Part shown: piece by piece, positions 54,361 through 63,051 of the stretch
Numbering within the stretch: the stretch's first letter is position 1
Layout of the letters: each line of letters begins with the position of its first letter
DNA from: Pseudomonas marginalis
Lineage (GTDB): Bacteria > Pseudomonadota > Gammaproteobacteria > Pseudomonadales > Pseudomonadaceae
Direction of reading: 5' to 3'
Length of the DNA stretch: 64,000 nt
NCBI RefSeq assembly: GCF_900105325.1
Contig: NZ_FNSU01000001.1
Location: forward strand, 806,001 to 870,000
The notes under the pieces: model-generated
What the model saw: the letters and a program-made list of their open reading frames with translations, nothing else
Told to the model about the DNA's origin: nothing
The model's database searches: none
Program-made: the position numbers and the translations under genes

Positions 54361-55527
54361 ATGTTATCGAACAAGTCCTTGGCACTGGCGCTTTGCCTCA
54401 CTATTACCGGTTGCGCACAAACTCCACAAAATGATGCCGAGGGTGGGCATTGGTGGTCATTTGGATCGGATAAGGCCACGACCAAGGACGCAGTGACCCA
54501 AACCGACGCCAAGCCGGACGCCAAGCCCGCTGCCGGCGCCAAGCCTGCCGCACCTGTAGCCGCTGCTGCTGCTGCGCCTGTCGCCTCCGCGCCAGCGCCG
54601 GCCGCCAAGGCTGACACCGGTTCCAGCTGGTGGCCGTTCTCCTCCAAGAGCGCCGACGAGAAGGCCGCTGATGCCAAGGCTGACCTGAAAGCCGACCTCA
54701 AGGCCGCGACCCCGGCTCCAGACGCCGCGCCTGCCGTCGCCAAGACCGACAGCGAAACTCACTGGTGGTGGCCGTTCGAAAGCAAACCCAAGCCATTGGC
54801 CAAGGTCGACGTGACCAATGTGCCGATGCCTGACCCGAAAATCACCCAGGCCTGGTTGGACGACTATGAGCCGCGCCTGCGCGCCGCCATCAAGGACAGC
54901 AACCTGCAGCTGGAACGTCGCGATAACGTACTCGTGGTGATTGCTCCGGTAGACGGCTCCTACAACCCGAAACGCCCGGCGATGCTGCTGCCGGTTACCC
55001 TGGGGCCGTTCACTCGCGTCGCCAAGGCGGTGGAAGCCGATCCAAAAACTGCCGTGCTGGTGCTGGGTCACGTGGATGCCACCGGTACCGCGCCTGCCAG
55101 CCAGGCGTTGACCAAGGAACGTGCGCAGTCCATCGCCTCGATCTTCAGCCTCAGCGGCCTGAAACAGGACCGCCTGATGCTGCGTGGCATGGGTGACCTG
55201 ATGCCACGTGCCGCCAACGACAGCACCCAGGGCCGCGCGCTGAACCGCCGCATGGAAATCATGTTCACCCAGCGCACGACCATGCTGGCGCTGTTGAGCA
55301 AGTATCAATCGGGCAAGACCCCGCCTGTAGCCGAAATGGTTGCGGTGCAGAACGTTCCAGCCCCGGCCCCGGCCGCCAAGGCTCCGGCTAAAAAGGCACC
55401 CGCAGCTAAAAAGGCTGCTGCCAAGCCAGCGGCTAAAAAAGCCCCGGCCAAGCCCGCTGCGAAGAAACCGGCCCCGGCCAAAGCCAAGGCTGCTGCACCG
55501 GCTGCGAATGACCAGGCGAAAAACTGA
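54361..55527 (+). CDS. OmpA-family lipoprotein with WW motifs and Lys/Ala/Pro tail
   Basis: A 388-residue protein started at ATG 54361. Lipobox ITGC at about Cys18. A long Ala/Lys/Pro/Asp linker (about 25-155) is punctuated by three aromatic motifs, HWWSFGSD, SSWWPFSSKS and HWWWPFESK. An OmpA-type domain follows (about 160-310), with LGHVDATGTAPASQALTKER and RALNRRMEIMF. The C-terminal 50 residues are histone-H1-like AKKAPAK repeats. An outer-membrane to peptidoglycan tether is expected; the motifs and tail have no established role. pdxH follows 27 bases later. Confidence 0.9.
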   Translation: MLSNKSLALALCLTITGCAQTPQNDAEGGHWWSFGSDKATTKDAVTQTDAKPDAKPAAGAKPAAPVAAAAAAPVASAPAPAAKADTGSSWWPFSSKSADEKAADAKADLKADLKAATPAPDAAPAVAKTDSETHWWWPFESKPKPLAKVDVTNVPMPDPKITQAWLDDYEPRLRAAIKDSNLQLERRDNVLVVIAPVDGSYNPKRPAMLLPVTLGPFTRVAKAVEADPKTAVLVLGHVDATGTAPASQALTKERAQSIASIFSLSGLKQDRLMLRGMGDLMPRAANDSTQGRALNRRMEIMFTQRTTMLALLSKYQSGKTPPVAEMVAVQNVPAPAPAAKAPAKKAPAAKKAAAKPAAKKAPAKPAAKKPAPAKAKAAAPAANDQAKN

Positions 55528-55554
55528 TCCGCTGAACCACAAGGATAAAGCCGC

Positions 55555-56202
55555 ATGACCCAGGCACTGGCCGATATGCGCCGTGACTACACACGGGACG
55601 GTTTGAGCGAGGCCCAAGCCCCGAACGAGCCGTTTGCGTTGTTCCACCAGTGGTTTGCCGATGCGGTGAAAACCGAGCAGCCACCGGTGGAAGCCAATGC
55701 CATGACCCTGGCTACGGTCGACCAGGACGGTCGCCCGCACTGCCGCATCCTGCTGCTCAAGGGCCTGGATGCGCAGGGCTTTACCTTCTTCACCAACTAT
55801 CAGAGCGCCAAGGGCGAACAGCTCGCGGCGCGGCCGTTTGCGGCCATGACGTTCTTCTGGCCGACCCTGGAGCGCCAGGTGCGTATTGAAGGAAGGGTGG
55901 TCAAGGTCACCCCTGAGGAGTCCGACGCTTATTATCAGGTCCGCCCCCTGGGCAGTCGTTTAGGCGCCTGGGCTTCCCCGCAGAGCCAGGTCATTCGTGA
56001 CCGTGAAGAACTGCAGGACCTGCTCAAGGCCACCGAACAGCGTTTCAGCGATACCCAGCCCGACTGCCCCGAGCATTGGGGTGGCTATCGCCTGCTGCCG
56101 GAGCGCATCGAGTTCTGGCAAGGCCGCGCCAGCCGCCTGCATGACCGCCTGAACTACCGCCTGCAAGGGACCGAATGGACCCGCGAGCGCCTGGCGCCCT
56201 GA
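55555..56202 (+). CDS. pdxH: pyridoxamine 5'-phosphate oxidase
   Basis: Final step of vitamin B6 synthesis: FMN-dependent oxidation of pyridoxine or pyridoxamine 5'-phosphate to PLP. The 215-residue protein has the FMN-binding split barrel, with RIEGRVVKVTPEESDAYYQVRPL in the centre and the C-terminal signature YRLLPERIEFWQGRASRLHDR and TRERLAP. AAGGATAAAG precedes the ATG. Its location after the OmpA lipoprotein is conserved in Pseudomonas. Confidence 0.97.
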   Translation: MTQALADMRRDYTRDGLSEAQAPNEPFALFHQWFADAVKTEQPPVEANAMTLATVDQDGRPHCRILLLKGLDAQGFTFFTNYQSAKGEQLAARPFAAMTFFWPTLERQVRIEGRVVKVTPEESDAYYQVRPLGSRLGAWASPQSQVIRDREELQDLLKATEQRFSDTQPDCPEHWGGYRLLPERIEFWQGRASRLHDRLNYRLQGTEWTRERLAP

Positions 56203-56238
56203 GCGGCACCTTTCGTCACCCCACTGGAATGATGTCGA

Positions 56239-56499
56239 TCACACCGAAGTCTCTGTTGAAGAGGTTTCGGCTGTGTACTGTTGTGCGGCGTTCGTCAGCC
56301 ACTGCGGCAACTCGCTTCGCTTGATCTTCGAGATCCGCGCCTGCTCCAGTTGTTGCAGCATAAAGGCACGCTTGTGCAGATCGTCTCCCGCCAGGGACAG
56401 TGCCAGGTCGCGGTCTATCCAGCGTCGGATACGCAGGTACAACCAACCATGGAAGTATAGGCCGGCGACGGTAGTGACTACAATGATGAAATAGTCCAT
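56239..56499 (-). CDS. small membrane protein, conserved hypothetical
   Basis: An 86-residue protein with one N-terminal membrane helix (MDYFIIVVTTVAGLYFHGWLYL) followed by a basic, helical cytoplasmic part (RIRRWIDRDLALSLAGDD) and an acidic/Thr-Ser tail. No known domain recognised. Convergent with pdxH, with 36 bases between stops; divergent from the glycine-zipper gene. Confidence 0.72.
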   Translation of the reverse strand: MDYFIIVVTTVAGLYFHGWLYLRIRRWIDRDLALSLAGDDLHKRAFMLQQLEQARISKIKRSELPQWLTNAAQQYTAETSSTETSV

Positions 56500-56656
56500 G
56501 AAGTTCCTGGTTACGATGAGAGTGCTACCGTTGGTCGGTATTTTGGCTACGGGCAGTCTGTACTGAGGCTGAATGAAAGCAATTTCCTGCCGGGCTTGTC
56601 GTGACAGGCGTCAAGCTGCAGCGTCTAATGAATACCTGTCCTTTGGAGTTGATGCT

Positions 56657-57121
56657 ATGCGTAAGTCCGTTTTACTGGTTGCCTGCTTTACCACGCTGTC
56701 GTTGCTGCTGGGTGGCTGCGCCTCGAGTCTGACCGGCGACTCGTACTCCCGTGACGAAGCGCGTCGTGTACAAACCGTTCGCATGGGCACCATTGAATCC
56801 CTGCGTCCGGTAAAAATCGAAGGCACCAAGACCCCAATTGGCGGCGCTGCCGGCGCGGTCATCGGTGGTGTGGGCGGCAGCGCCATCGGCGGTGGCCGTG
56901 GCAGTATCGTGACTGCCGTGATCGGCGCCGTTGCCGGCGGCCTGCTGGGCTCGGCCACCGAAGAAGGCCTGACCCGCACCCAGGGCGTGGAAATCACCGT
57001 TCGCGAAGACGACGGCAGCATGCGTGCCTACGTGCAAGCCGTGCAGGAAAATGAAATCTTCCGCATCGGTGATCGCGTCCGCATCATGACCGTTGATGGC
57101 ACCAGCCGCGTTACTCGCTGA
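56657..57121 (+). CDS. glycine-zipper 2TM (SlyB-like) lipoprotein
   Basis: A 154-residue outer-membrane lipoprotein started at ATG 56657, after TTGGAGTTG. Lipobox LLGGC at about Cys20. The glycine zipper (GGAAGAVIGGVGGSAIGG to VIGAVAGGLLGSATEE, residues 60-100) forms a hairpin of two membrane-active helices. A C-terminal beta domain follows with QGVEITVREDDGS and FRIGDRVRIM. Related to SlyB/PAL-type envelope proteins. A strong terminator follows. Confidence 0.93.
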   Translation: MRKSVLLVACFTTLSLLLGGCASSLTGDSYSRDEARRVQTVRMGTIESLRPVKIEGTKTPIGGAAGAVIGGVGGSAIGGGRGSIVTAVIGAVAGGLLGSATEEGLTRTQGVEITVREDDGSMRAYVQAVQENEIFRIGDRVRIMTVDGTSRVTR

Positions 57122-57144
57122 CCGGTAAGCAGCAGGCAAAAGAA

Positions 57145-57176
57145 AACCCCAACCGGGTGACCGGTTGGGGTTTTTT
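57145..57176 (+). terminator. intrinsic terminator
   Basis: AACCCCAACCGG pairs with CCGGTTGGGGTT around GTGA (57145-57172) and is followed by TTTTTT. Perfect, GC-rich stem, 24 bases after the SlyB-like gene and ahead of the convergent nhaA stop; the A-run on its left may let it work in both directions. Confidence 0.9.
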
Positions 57177-57197
57177 ATGGGCTGCGTTTCAGTCGGC

Positions 57198-58373
57198 TCA
57201 GGCTTTTTTGCGACTCGCCATCGCCGTCACCACGTACCCGATACACGCCGCAAGTATCGATCCGGTCAGAATCCCCATTCGATCCTCCCCGGCAAACTCG
57301 CTGGCACCCGGCACAAACGCCAGGGAGCCGACGAACAGGCTCATGGTGAAGCCGATGCCGCACAGGATCGCCACGCCGAAGACCTGGCCCCAGTTGGCGC
57401 CGCTGGGCAGTGCTGCGAGGCCGGTCTTGATGGCCAGCCAGGTGAGGCCGAACACGCCGACGGTCTTGCCGATCAGCAGGCCGGCGGCAATGCCCATCGG
57501 CACGTGGTGGGTGAAGCTTTCCAGGCTGACCCCGGTGAGTGACACCCCGGCGTTGGCGAAGGCGAACAGCGGCAGGATGCCGTAGGCCACCCATGGATGC
57601 AGGGCGTGTTCCAGTGTAAGCAGCGGCGAGGGCTCGGCATTCCTGGTGCGCATAGGGATGCAGAACGCCAGGGTCACGCCGGCCAGGGTGGCGTGCACGC
57701 CGCTCTTGAGTACGCACACCCACAGGATCAGGCCGATGATCAGGTAGGGCCCGAGCTTGATCACGCCCAGGCGGTTCATTGCAATCAAGGCAACCAGGCA
57801 GGCGCCCGCGCCGGCCAGGGCCGCACCGGACAGGTCGGCGGAATAGAACACTGCAATAACAATGATCGCGCCCAGGTCGTCGATGATGGCCAGGGTCATC
57901 AGGAACAGCTTCAACGACACCGGCACCCGCTTGCCCAGCAGTGCCAGGACGCCCAACGCGAAGGCGATGTCGGTGGCCATCGGGATTGCCCAGCCGGAGA
58001 GGGCGGCGGGGTAGTCCTTGTTGATTGCCCAGTAGATCAGCGCCGGCACGACCATGCCGCCGATGGCGGCTGCGCCTGGCAGCACCACTTGCGAAGGCTT
58101 GGACAGGTGGCCGTCAAGCAGCTCGCGCTTGACCTCTAGGCCGATCAGCAGGAAGAACAGGGCCATCAGGCCATCGTTGATCCACAGCAGTGCGGGCTTG
58201 GCGATTTGCAGCGCGCCAATCTGGGCCACCACCGGCACGTCGAGAAACGCGCCATACAGGTGCGACAACGGAGAGTTGTTGATGATCAGCGCCAAGGCGG
58301 CAGCGGCGATCAACAACAGGCCGCTGGCGGCTTCCAGCTGGAAGAAACGGGTAAAAGTGCTACGCAGAGGCAA
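57198..58373 (-). CDS. nhaA: Na+/H+ antiporter NhaA
   Basis: An inner-membrane antiporter of 391 residues that expels Na+ or Li+ in exchange for protons at alkaline pH. The essential Asp pair is in LAIIDDLGAIIVIA (about residues 165-180). ATDIAFALGVLALLG, the family's helix-IV motif, and about 12 membrane helices are present. The start is a TTG at 58373, supported by GGAG eight bases upstream; no ATG fits. The leader 58374-58440 has alternative pairings that may be a riboswitch. Confidence 0.95.
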   Translation of the reverse strand: MPLRSTFTRFFQLEAASGLLLIAAAALALIINNSPLSHLYGAFLDVPVVAQIGALQIAKPALLWINDGLMALFFLLIGLEVKRELLDGHLSKPSQVVLPGAAAIGGMVVPALIYWAINKDYPAALSGWAIPMATDIAFALGVLALLGKRVPVSLKLFLMTLAIIDDLGAIIVIAVFYSADLSGAALAGAGACLVALIAMNRLGVIKLGPYLIIGLILWVCVLKSGVHATLAGVTLAFCIPMRTRNAEPSPLLTLEHALHPWVAYGILPLFAFANAGVSLTGVSLESFTHHVPMGIAAGLLIGKTVGVFGLTWLAIKTGLAALPSGANWGQVFGVAILCGIGFTMSLFVGSLAFVPGASEFAGEDRMGILTGSILAACIGYVVTAMASRKKA

Positions 58374-58440
58374 GGGATGCTCTCCAATCCAGGTTCAATA
58401 GGTGGGTACCCTAACCCGTACCGTTAGTTGTTAAAACAAA
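58374..58440 (-). promoter_or_regulatory. possible structured nhaA leader
   Basis: On the transcribed strand, CTAAC, GGTAC, GTTAG and GTACC occur in order (+ positions 58423-58427, 58418-58422, 58411-58415, 58405-58409). CTAAC/GTTAG and GGTAC/GTACC are complementary but cannot form together easily, so two exclusive folds exist just before the ribosome site. Na+/Li+-sensing leader RNAs (nhaA-I type) are known before nhaA; identity here is not shown. Confidence 0.35.
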
Positions 58441-58589
58441 AGTTATATTCTTATTTGTTATAAGAGATGGTGTAGGGTGGCGTAGCGCCAAAGCCTAGCA
58501 ATTGTGTGTCCAATTGAGTCGTCACTGTATCTGTGTGCAGTGTAGGAAACATCCTAAGATCGGTGCTGAAATCCTTAGAGTTCTTCCTT

Positions 58590-59684
58590 ATGAGCGACCA
58601 CCGTCCCTGGGCCCGCGAAGCCATTCGCATCATCGAAGCGGACTTCCAGCGCAGTGCTGACACGCATCTGATTCCGTTACCGCTGCCGGGCCTGCCGGGC
58701 ATCGAGTTGTACTTCAAGGATGAATCCAGCCACCCCACCGGCAGCCTGAAACATCGGCTGGCCCGTTCGCTGTTCCTGTACGCGCTGTGCAATGGCTGGC
58801 TCAAGCCAGGCGCGCCGGTGATTGAAGCATCCAGCGGCTCGACGGCGATTTCCGAAGCGTATTTTGCCCGGCTGCTCGGGCTGCCGTTCATTGCGGTGAT
58901 GCCCGCCACGACGTCCCAGGAAAAGATCGCGCAGATTGCCTTCTACGGCGGCAAAAGCCATCTGGTACAGGATCCCACGCAGATCTACGCCGAGTCCGAA
59001 CGCCTGGCCCAGGAAAGCGGCGGTCATTTCATGGATCAGTTCACTTATGCCGAGCGTGCCACCGACTGGCGGGCGAACAACAACATCGCCGAGTCGATCT
59101 TCCAGCAGATGCGCTTTGAGCGGCACCCGGAACCGAGCTGGTTGATTTCCAGCCCCGGTACCGGCGGCACCACCGCCACCCTGGGTCGTTATGTGCGTTA
59201 TCGCCAGCACTGTACCCGCGTGTTGTGTGCCGATGCCGAGCGCTCGGTGTTTTTCGATTTCTACCAGAGCGGTGACGCCAGCCTGCGCCTGGACTGTGGT
59301 TCGCGGATCGAAGGCATTGGCCGGCCACGGGTCGAGGCGTCGTTTTTGCCCAAGGTGATTGATGCGATGGTCAAGGTGCCGGATGCGCTGTCGCTGGCGG
59401 CCATGCATTACCTGGCTGAGCGCCTGGGGCGGCGAGTCGGCGGTTCCAGCGGGACCAACCTGATTGGCGCATTAATGGCGGCGCAGCAGATGAAAGCGAT
59501 GGGGGAATCAGGTTCGATCGTGGCGATCTTGTGTGATGGGGGCGAGCGGTATGCAACGACCTATTACGACCAGGCGTGGTTGGCGGGGCAGGGCTATGCG
59601 CTCGAGGGGTTGATCGCGGCCGTGGCGGCCAGTGTGGAGCAGGGCGAGCCATTACCCGCCAGCATCCTGCGCGCAAATATCTGA
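58590..59684 (+). CDS. PLP-dependent cysteine synthase/desulfhydrase-like enzyme (Cds1-like)
   Basis: A 364-residue fold-type II PLP enzyme started at ATG 58590. The Schiff-base Lys is K54 in HPTGSLKHRLARS, the phosphate loop is SPGTGGTTATLGRY, and ASSGSTAISEAYFARLLG binds substrate. These are the features of bacterial Cds1, an L-cysteine desulfhydrase forming H2S, pyruvate and ammonia. Activity cannot be told from CysK by sequence alone. It is divergent from nhaA with about 216 bases between. Confidence 0.88.
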   Translation: MSDHRPWAREAIRIIEADFQRSADTHLIPLPLPGLPGIELYFKDESSHPTGSLKHRLARSLFLYALCNGWLKPGAPVIEASSGSTAISEAYFARLLGLPFIAVMPATTSQEKIAQIAFYGGKSHLVQDPTQIYAESERLAQESGGHFMDQFTYAERATDWRANNNIAESIFQQMRFERHPEPSWLISSPGTGGTTATLGRYVRYRQHCTRVLCADAERSVFFDFYQSGDASLRLDCGSRIEGIGRPRVEASFLPKVIDAMVKVPDALSLAAMHYLAERLGRRVGGSSGTNLIGALMAAQQMKAMGESGSIVAILCDGGERYATTYYDQAWLAGQGYALEGLIAAVAASVEQGEPLPASILRANI

Positions 59685-59698
59685 TCCGATGCAAACCA

Positions 59699-59731
59699 AA
59701 TGTGGGAGGGGGCAAGCCGCCTCCCACATTT
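59699..59731. repeat. single REP hairpin between convergent genes
   Basis: AATGTGGGAGGGGG and CCGCCTCCCACATT form a near-perfect palindrome around CAAG. It is a singlet of the same family as 13687-13780, in the 61-base gap between two convergent genes, and may act as a bidirectional terminator. Confidence 0.85.
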
Positions 59732-59745
59732 AATTTGCGCTGTTC

Positions 59746-61359
59746 TCAGGCCTCGATGCCGAGCATATCCCGCGCCAACGCCTCGGCAATCCGAATCCCG
59801 TCGACACCGGCCGACAGAATCCCACCCGCATACCCAGCGCCTTCACCGGCCGGGAACAGACCTTTCACGTTCAGGCTCTGCATCGATTCGTCACGGGTAA
59901 TCCGCAGCGGCGACGAGGTGCGCGTCTCGATACCGGTCAACATGGCATCGTGCAGCGAGTAGCCCTTGATCTGCTTCTCGAACGCCGGCAGTGCTTCGCG
60001 GATCGCTTCGATGGCGAAGTCCGGCAAGGCCAGGGCCAGGTCACCCAGGGCCACCCCTGGCTTGTAGGACGGTTCCACACTGCCGATCGCCGTGGACGGC
60101 TTGCCAGCGATAAAGTCGCCGACCAACTGTGCCGGAGCCTCGTAGTTGCTGCCGCCGAGGATGTAGGCGTGGGACTCCAGGCGCTCCTGCAACTCGATAC
60201 CCGCCAGCGGGCCGCCTGGGTAATCCACTTCCGGCGTGATGCCGACGACGATGCCGGAGTTGGCATTGCGCTCGTTACGCGAGTACTGGCTCATGCCGTT
60301 GGTCACCACACGGTTCGGCTCGGAGGTCGCTGCCACCACGGTGCCACCCGGGCACATGCAGAAGCTGTAGACCGAACGGCCGTTCTTGGCGTGGTGCACC
60401 AGCTTGTAGTCGGCGGCGCCCAGCTTCGGGTGCCCGGCATATTTGCCCAGGCGCGCGGCGTCGATCAGCGATTGCGGGTGTTCGATCCGGAACCCCACCG
60501 AGAACGGTTTGGCTTCCATGTAGACGCCACGGCCGTGGAGCATGCGGAAGGTGTCGCGGGCGCTGTGGCCGAGGGCCAGGATCACATGCCTGGAGAGGAT
60601 CTGCTCACCACCGTCGATGACCACGCCATTCAACTGGCCGTCTTCGATCAGCACGTCGGTCACCCGTTGCTCGAAACGCACTTCACCGCCCAGGGCGATG
60701 ATCTGCTCGCGCATGTTTTCCACCACGCCGGTCAGGCGGAAGGTACCGATGTGGGGTTTGCTGACGTAGAGGATTTCTTCCGGCGCGCCGGCCTTGACGA
60801 ACTCGTGCAGGACTTTGCGGCCGTGGAATTTCGGGTCCTTGATCTGACTGTAGAGCTTGCCGTCGGAGAAGGTCCCGGCGCCGCCTTCACCGAACTGCAC
60901 GTTGGACTCGGGGTTGAGCACGCTTTTGCGCCACAGGCCCCAGGTGTCCTTGGTGCGCTGGCGTACTTCCTTGCCGCGTTCGAGGATGATCGGCTTGAAG
61001 CCCATCTGCGCCAGCAACAGTCCGGCGAAGATACCGCACGGGCCAAAACCGACGACCACAGGCCGTTCGACCAAGCCTTCCGGGGCCTGGCCCACGACCT
61101 TGTAGCTGACGTCCGGCGCGGGGTTGACGTTGCGGTCATCGGCGAACTTGAGCAGCAGGGCGGCCTCACCCTTCACATTGAGGTCGATGGTGTAGATGAA
61201 GCACAGCTCCGACGACTTCTTGCGCGCGTCGTAGCTGCGTTTGAACAGGGTGAAATCGAGCAGGTCATCACTGGCGATGCCCAGGCGCTGCACAATGGCA
61301 GGCCGCAGGTCTTCTTCGGGATGGTCGATGGGCAGCTTGAGTTCGGTGATTCGTAACAT
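59746..61359 (-). CDS. FAD/NAD(P)-dependent dehydrogenase (COG2509-like)
   Basis: A 537-residue oxidoreductase. A short N-terminal domain (1-95, LRITELKLPIDHPEEDLRP) precedes the FAD Rossmann motif VVVGFGPCGIFAGLLLAQMG (near 103-122) and ERGKEVRQRTKDTWGLWR. FGEGGAGTFSDGKLYSQIKD and the C-terminal FPAGEGAGYAGGILSAGVDG (FAD-binding) complete the family pattern. No precise substrate is known. Abundant in Pseudomonas; alone in this position, with a 106-base upstream gap. Confidence 0.9.
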   Translation of the reverse strand: MLRITELKLPIDHPEEDLRPAIVQRLGIASDDLLDFTLFKRSYDARKKSSELCFIYTIDLNVKGEAALLLKFADDRNVNPAPDVSYKVVGQAPEGLVERPVVVGFGPCGIFAGLLLAQMGFKPIILERGKEVRQRTKDTWGLWRKSVLNPESNVQFGEGGAGTFSDGKLYSQIKDPKFHGRKVLHEFVKAGAPEEILYVSKPHIGTFRLTGVVENMREQIIALGGEVRFEQRVTDVLIEDGQLNGVVIDGGEQILSRHVILALGHSARDTFRMLHGRGVYMEAKPFSVGFRIEHPQSLIDAARLGKYAGHPKLGAADYKLVHHAKNGRSVYSFCMCPGGTVVAATSEPNRVVTNGMSQYSRNERNANSGIVVGITPEVDYPGGPLAGIELQERLESHAYILGGSNYEAPAQLVGDFIAGKPSTAIGSVEPSYKPGVALGDLALALPDFAIEAIREALPAFEKQIKGYSLHDAMLTGIETRTSSPLRITRDESMQSLNVKGLFPAGEGAGYAGGILSAGVDGIRIAEALARDMLGIEA

Positions 61360-61465
61360 GACGGGATCCGGTAGGCGGCGGACAAAGAGGCCGGCTGTTT
61401 TGCAAACCGGCGATTATAAGCCCCAATGGCGGTTTTCCGTCAGGTTAAAACAGCGCAGGGCCGAA

Positions 61466-62137
61466 TCAGTCGTCCCGGGAACCACCAAACGCGGCGCAAC
61501 CGCGCTGTACCTGGCCGTTGACGCGCAACTCCGCCGTCATGTGTTGCAGGCTGCCGCTGACACTGTCGATGCAGCGCTGGGGCGCGACCCACAGTTCGAT
61601 GTGCTGGTTGTTGGCTTCGGTCATCAGGTTGAAGCGGCCGTCGCCGATCTGCTCTTCGACATAAGGCACCGCCAGTGGCGGCTGGCCTTCACGCTCGAGC
61701 ACCATGCCCTTGGCGGTGACGTTCATGGCCCAGGCTGGCTTGTGGCCGTTGGCCCGCAGGGTCATGCGCTTGAAGTCCGGGTCGGTGCAGGCAGAGGTCG
61801 AGCGCTCTACGCGATAGAGTTGTTGCAGGTCGACGCTGCCCTGGGTGCCGCTGGCGACGCCCGAGAACTTGCCACGCAAATCGGCAAACAATGCCCCTTG
61901 CTGGCCGGCCAGGGACGCCGCTTCCTGCAGGATGCTGGTGCCACTGGTGTCGTTGACGACATAGTTGCGTTTATCGTCGCACGGCTGGAACAGCAGCTTG
62001 CTACCTACCGCCGTGAGTTCGCCCTGCATGCGGGTCAACCCGGCGGTAGACGGCTTGGTCGGCTCGTTTTCGAACATCTGGCAAGCGGCGAACACAGGAA
62101 GCAAGGCAAACAGGGCGAGGGTACGGGCGGCACGCAT
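61466..62137 (-). CDS. COG3650-like lipoprotein
   Basis: A 223-residue lipoprotein started at ATG 62137. Lipobox VFAAC at about Cys20; a first domain with MQGELTAVGSKLLFQPCDDKRNYVV (NlpE/MliC-like beta barrel), then a second with FKRMTLRANGHKPAWAMNV and CIDSVSGSLQHMTAELRVNG. Four Cys in the mature chain may pair. Such paired domains resemble heat-shock/lysozyme-inhibitor-like envelope proteins; function unproven. 106 bases separate it from the FAD gene. Confidence 0.82.
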   Translation of the reverse strand: MRAARTLALFALLPVFAACQMFENEPTKPSTAGLTRMQGELTAVGSKLLFQPCDDKRNYVVNDTSGTSILQEAASLAGQQGALFADLRGKFSGVASGTQGSVDLQQLYRVERSTSACTDPDFKRMTLRANGHKPAWAMNVTAKGMVLEREGQPPLAVPYVEEQIGDGRFNLMTEANNQHIELWVAPQRCIDSVSGSLQHMTAELRVNGQVQRGCAAFGGSRDD

Positions 62138-62233
62138 GATCGGGTCTCCAGACAAGTGCCGCCACGTTACGCAGGCTGGCGTTGCATCACAACCCCGCAG
62201 CCCTGCTTCAGGCAATTCTTACAATGGTTACAT

Positions 62234-62833
62234 TCAGCCAACAATAAATGTCTGGCCGGTCTGTAAGCCTTCCACGCTTTTTGCATAGGCCAATCCCACA
62301 TCGGCCCCCGGAACCGGTTTATAGCCACGGAAGTACGGTGCGTAGCTGCCCATGGCCTCCACCAGCACGGTCGGGCTCACGGAGTTGATGCGTAGCCCCC
62401 GTGGCAATTCGATTGCCGCGGCTTTGATGAACGCGTCGAGTGCGCCATTGACCAGCGCAGCCGAAGCGCCAGTACGGATCGGGTCACGGTTGAGAATGCC
62501 ACTGGTGAAGGTGAACGACGCGCCGTCGTTGGCATACTCGCGGCCGATCAACAGTAGGTTGACCTGGCCCATCAGCTTGTCACGCAGGCCCAGTTCAAAG
62601 TCGCTTTCGCCCATATCCCCCAGCGCCACGAAATTCACGTTGCCTGCAGTGCAGACAAGTGCATCGAATTTGCCGGTCTGCTCGAACAGGTTGCGGATCG
62701 AGGTGCTGTCGCTGATATCCACCTGGAAGTCGCCGCTGCTGCGGCCAATGCTGATCACTTCGTGACGCTGGGCCAGTTCGGCCTTGACTGCCGAGCCGAC
62801 GGTGCCACTGGCGCCAATCAATAGGATTTTCAT
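62234..62833 (-). CDS. short-chain dehydrogenase
   Basis: A 199-residue SDR-fold oxidoreductase. The NAD(P) motif is at the N-terminus (ILLIGASGTVGSAVKAEL), with SIGRSS suggesting NADP preference. VCTAGNVNF replaces the NAG motif, and the usual Tyr-x-x-x-Lys is not evident: the segment GASAALVNGALDAFIKAAAIEL has Asn/Ala in that place, so it is an atypical member. It is divergent from the LysR gene, suggesting control by it. Confidence 0.88.
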   Translation of the reverse strand: MKILLIGASGTVGSAVKAELAQRHEVISIGRSSGDFQVDISDSTSIRNLFEQTGKFDALVCTAGNVNFVALGDMGESDFELGLRDKLMGQVNLLLIGREYANDGASFTFTSGILNRDPIRTGASAALVNGALDAFIKAAAIELPRGLRINSVSPTVLVEAMGSYAPYFRGYKPVPGADVGLAYAKSVEGLQTGQTFIVG

Positions 62834-62861
62834 GGTGCTGTTCCTCTGGGTTTCTCAGGAA

Positions 62862-62963
62862 CTGTAGGAGCGGGCTTGCCCGCGAAAAACGCAAAAGCGC
62901 CGCTGTGTACCAGGCTGAGCGCGTTATCGTTGACGATTTTCGCGAGCAAGCTCGCTCCTACAG
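62862..62963. repeat. REPIN between the dehydrogenase and LysR genes
   Basis: CTGTAGGAGCGGGCTTGCCC (from 62862) and its near-complement CTCGCTCCTACAG (ending 62963) are an inverted pair of the TGTAGGAGCGAGC family, as in the inner element at 40753-40852. The spacer CGCGTTATCGTTGACGATTT is shared with that element. It lies in the divergent promoter region, 89 bases before the LysR start. Confidence 0.88.
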
Positions 62964-63051
62964 TAGGGGGGTAGGCATCAAGTCTAGGGTGGCTTTTCAG
63001 ACGGATAAACGTGCTAATAGGCAACCTTTGGTTTTCAAATGGAAACAGTCC

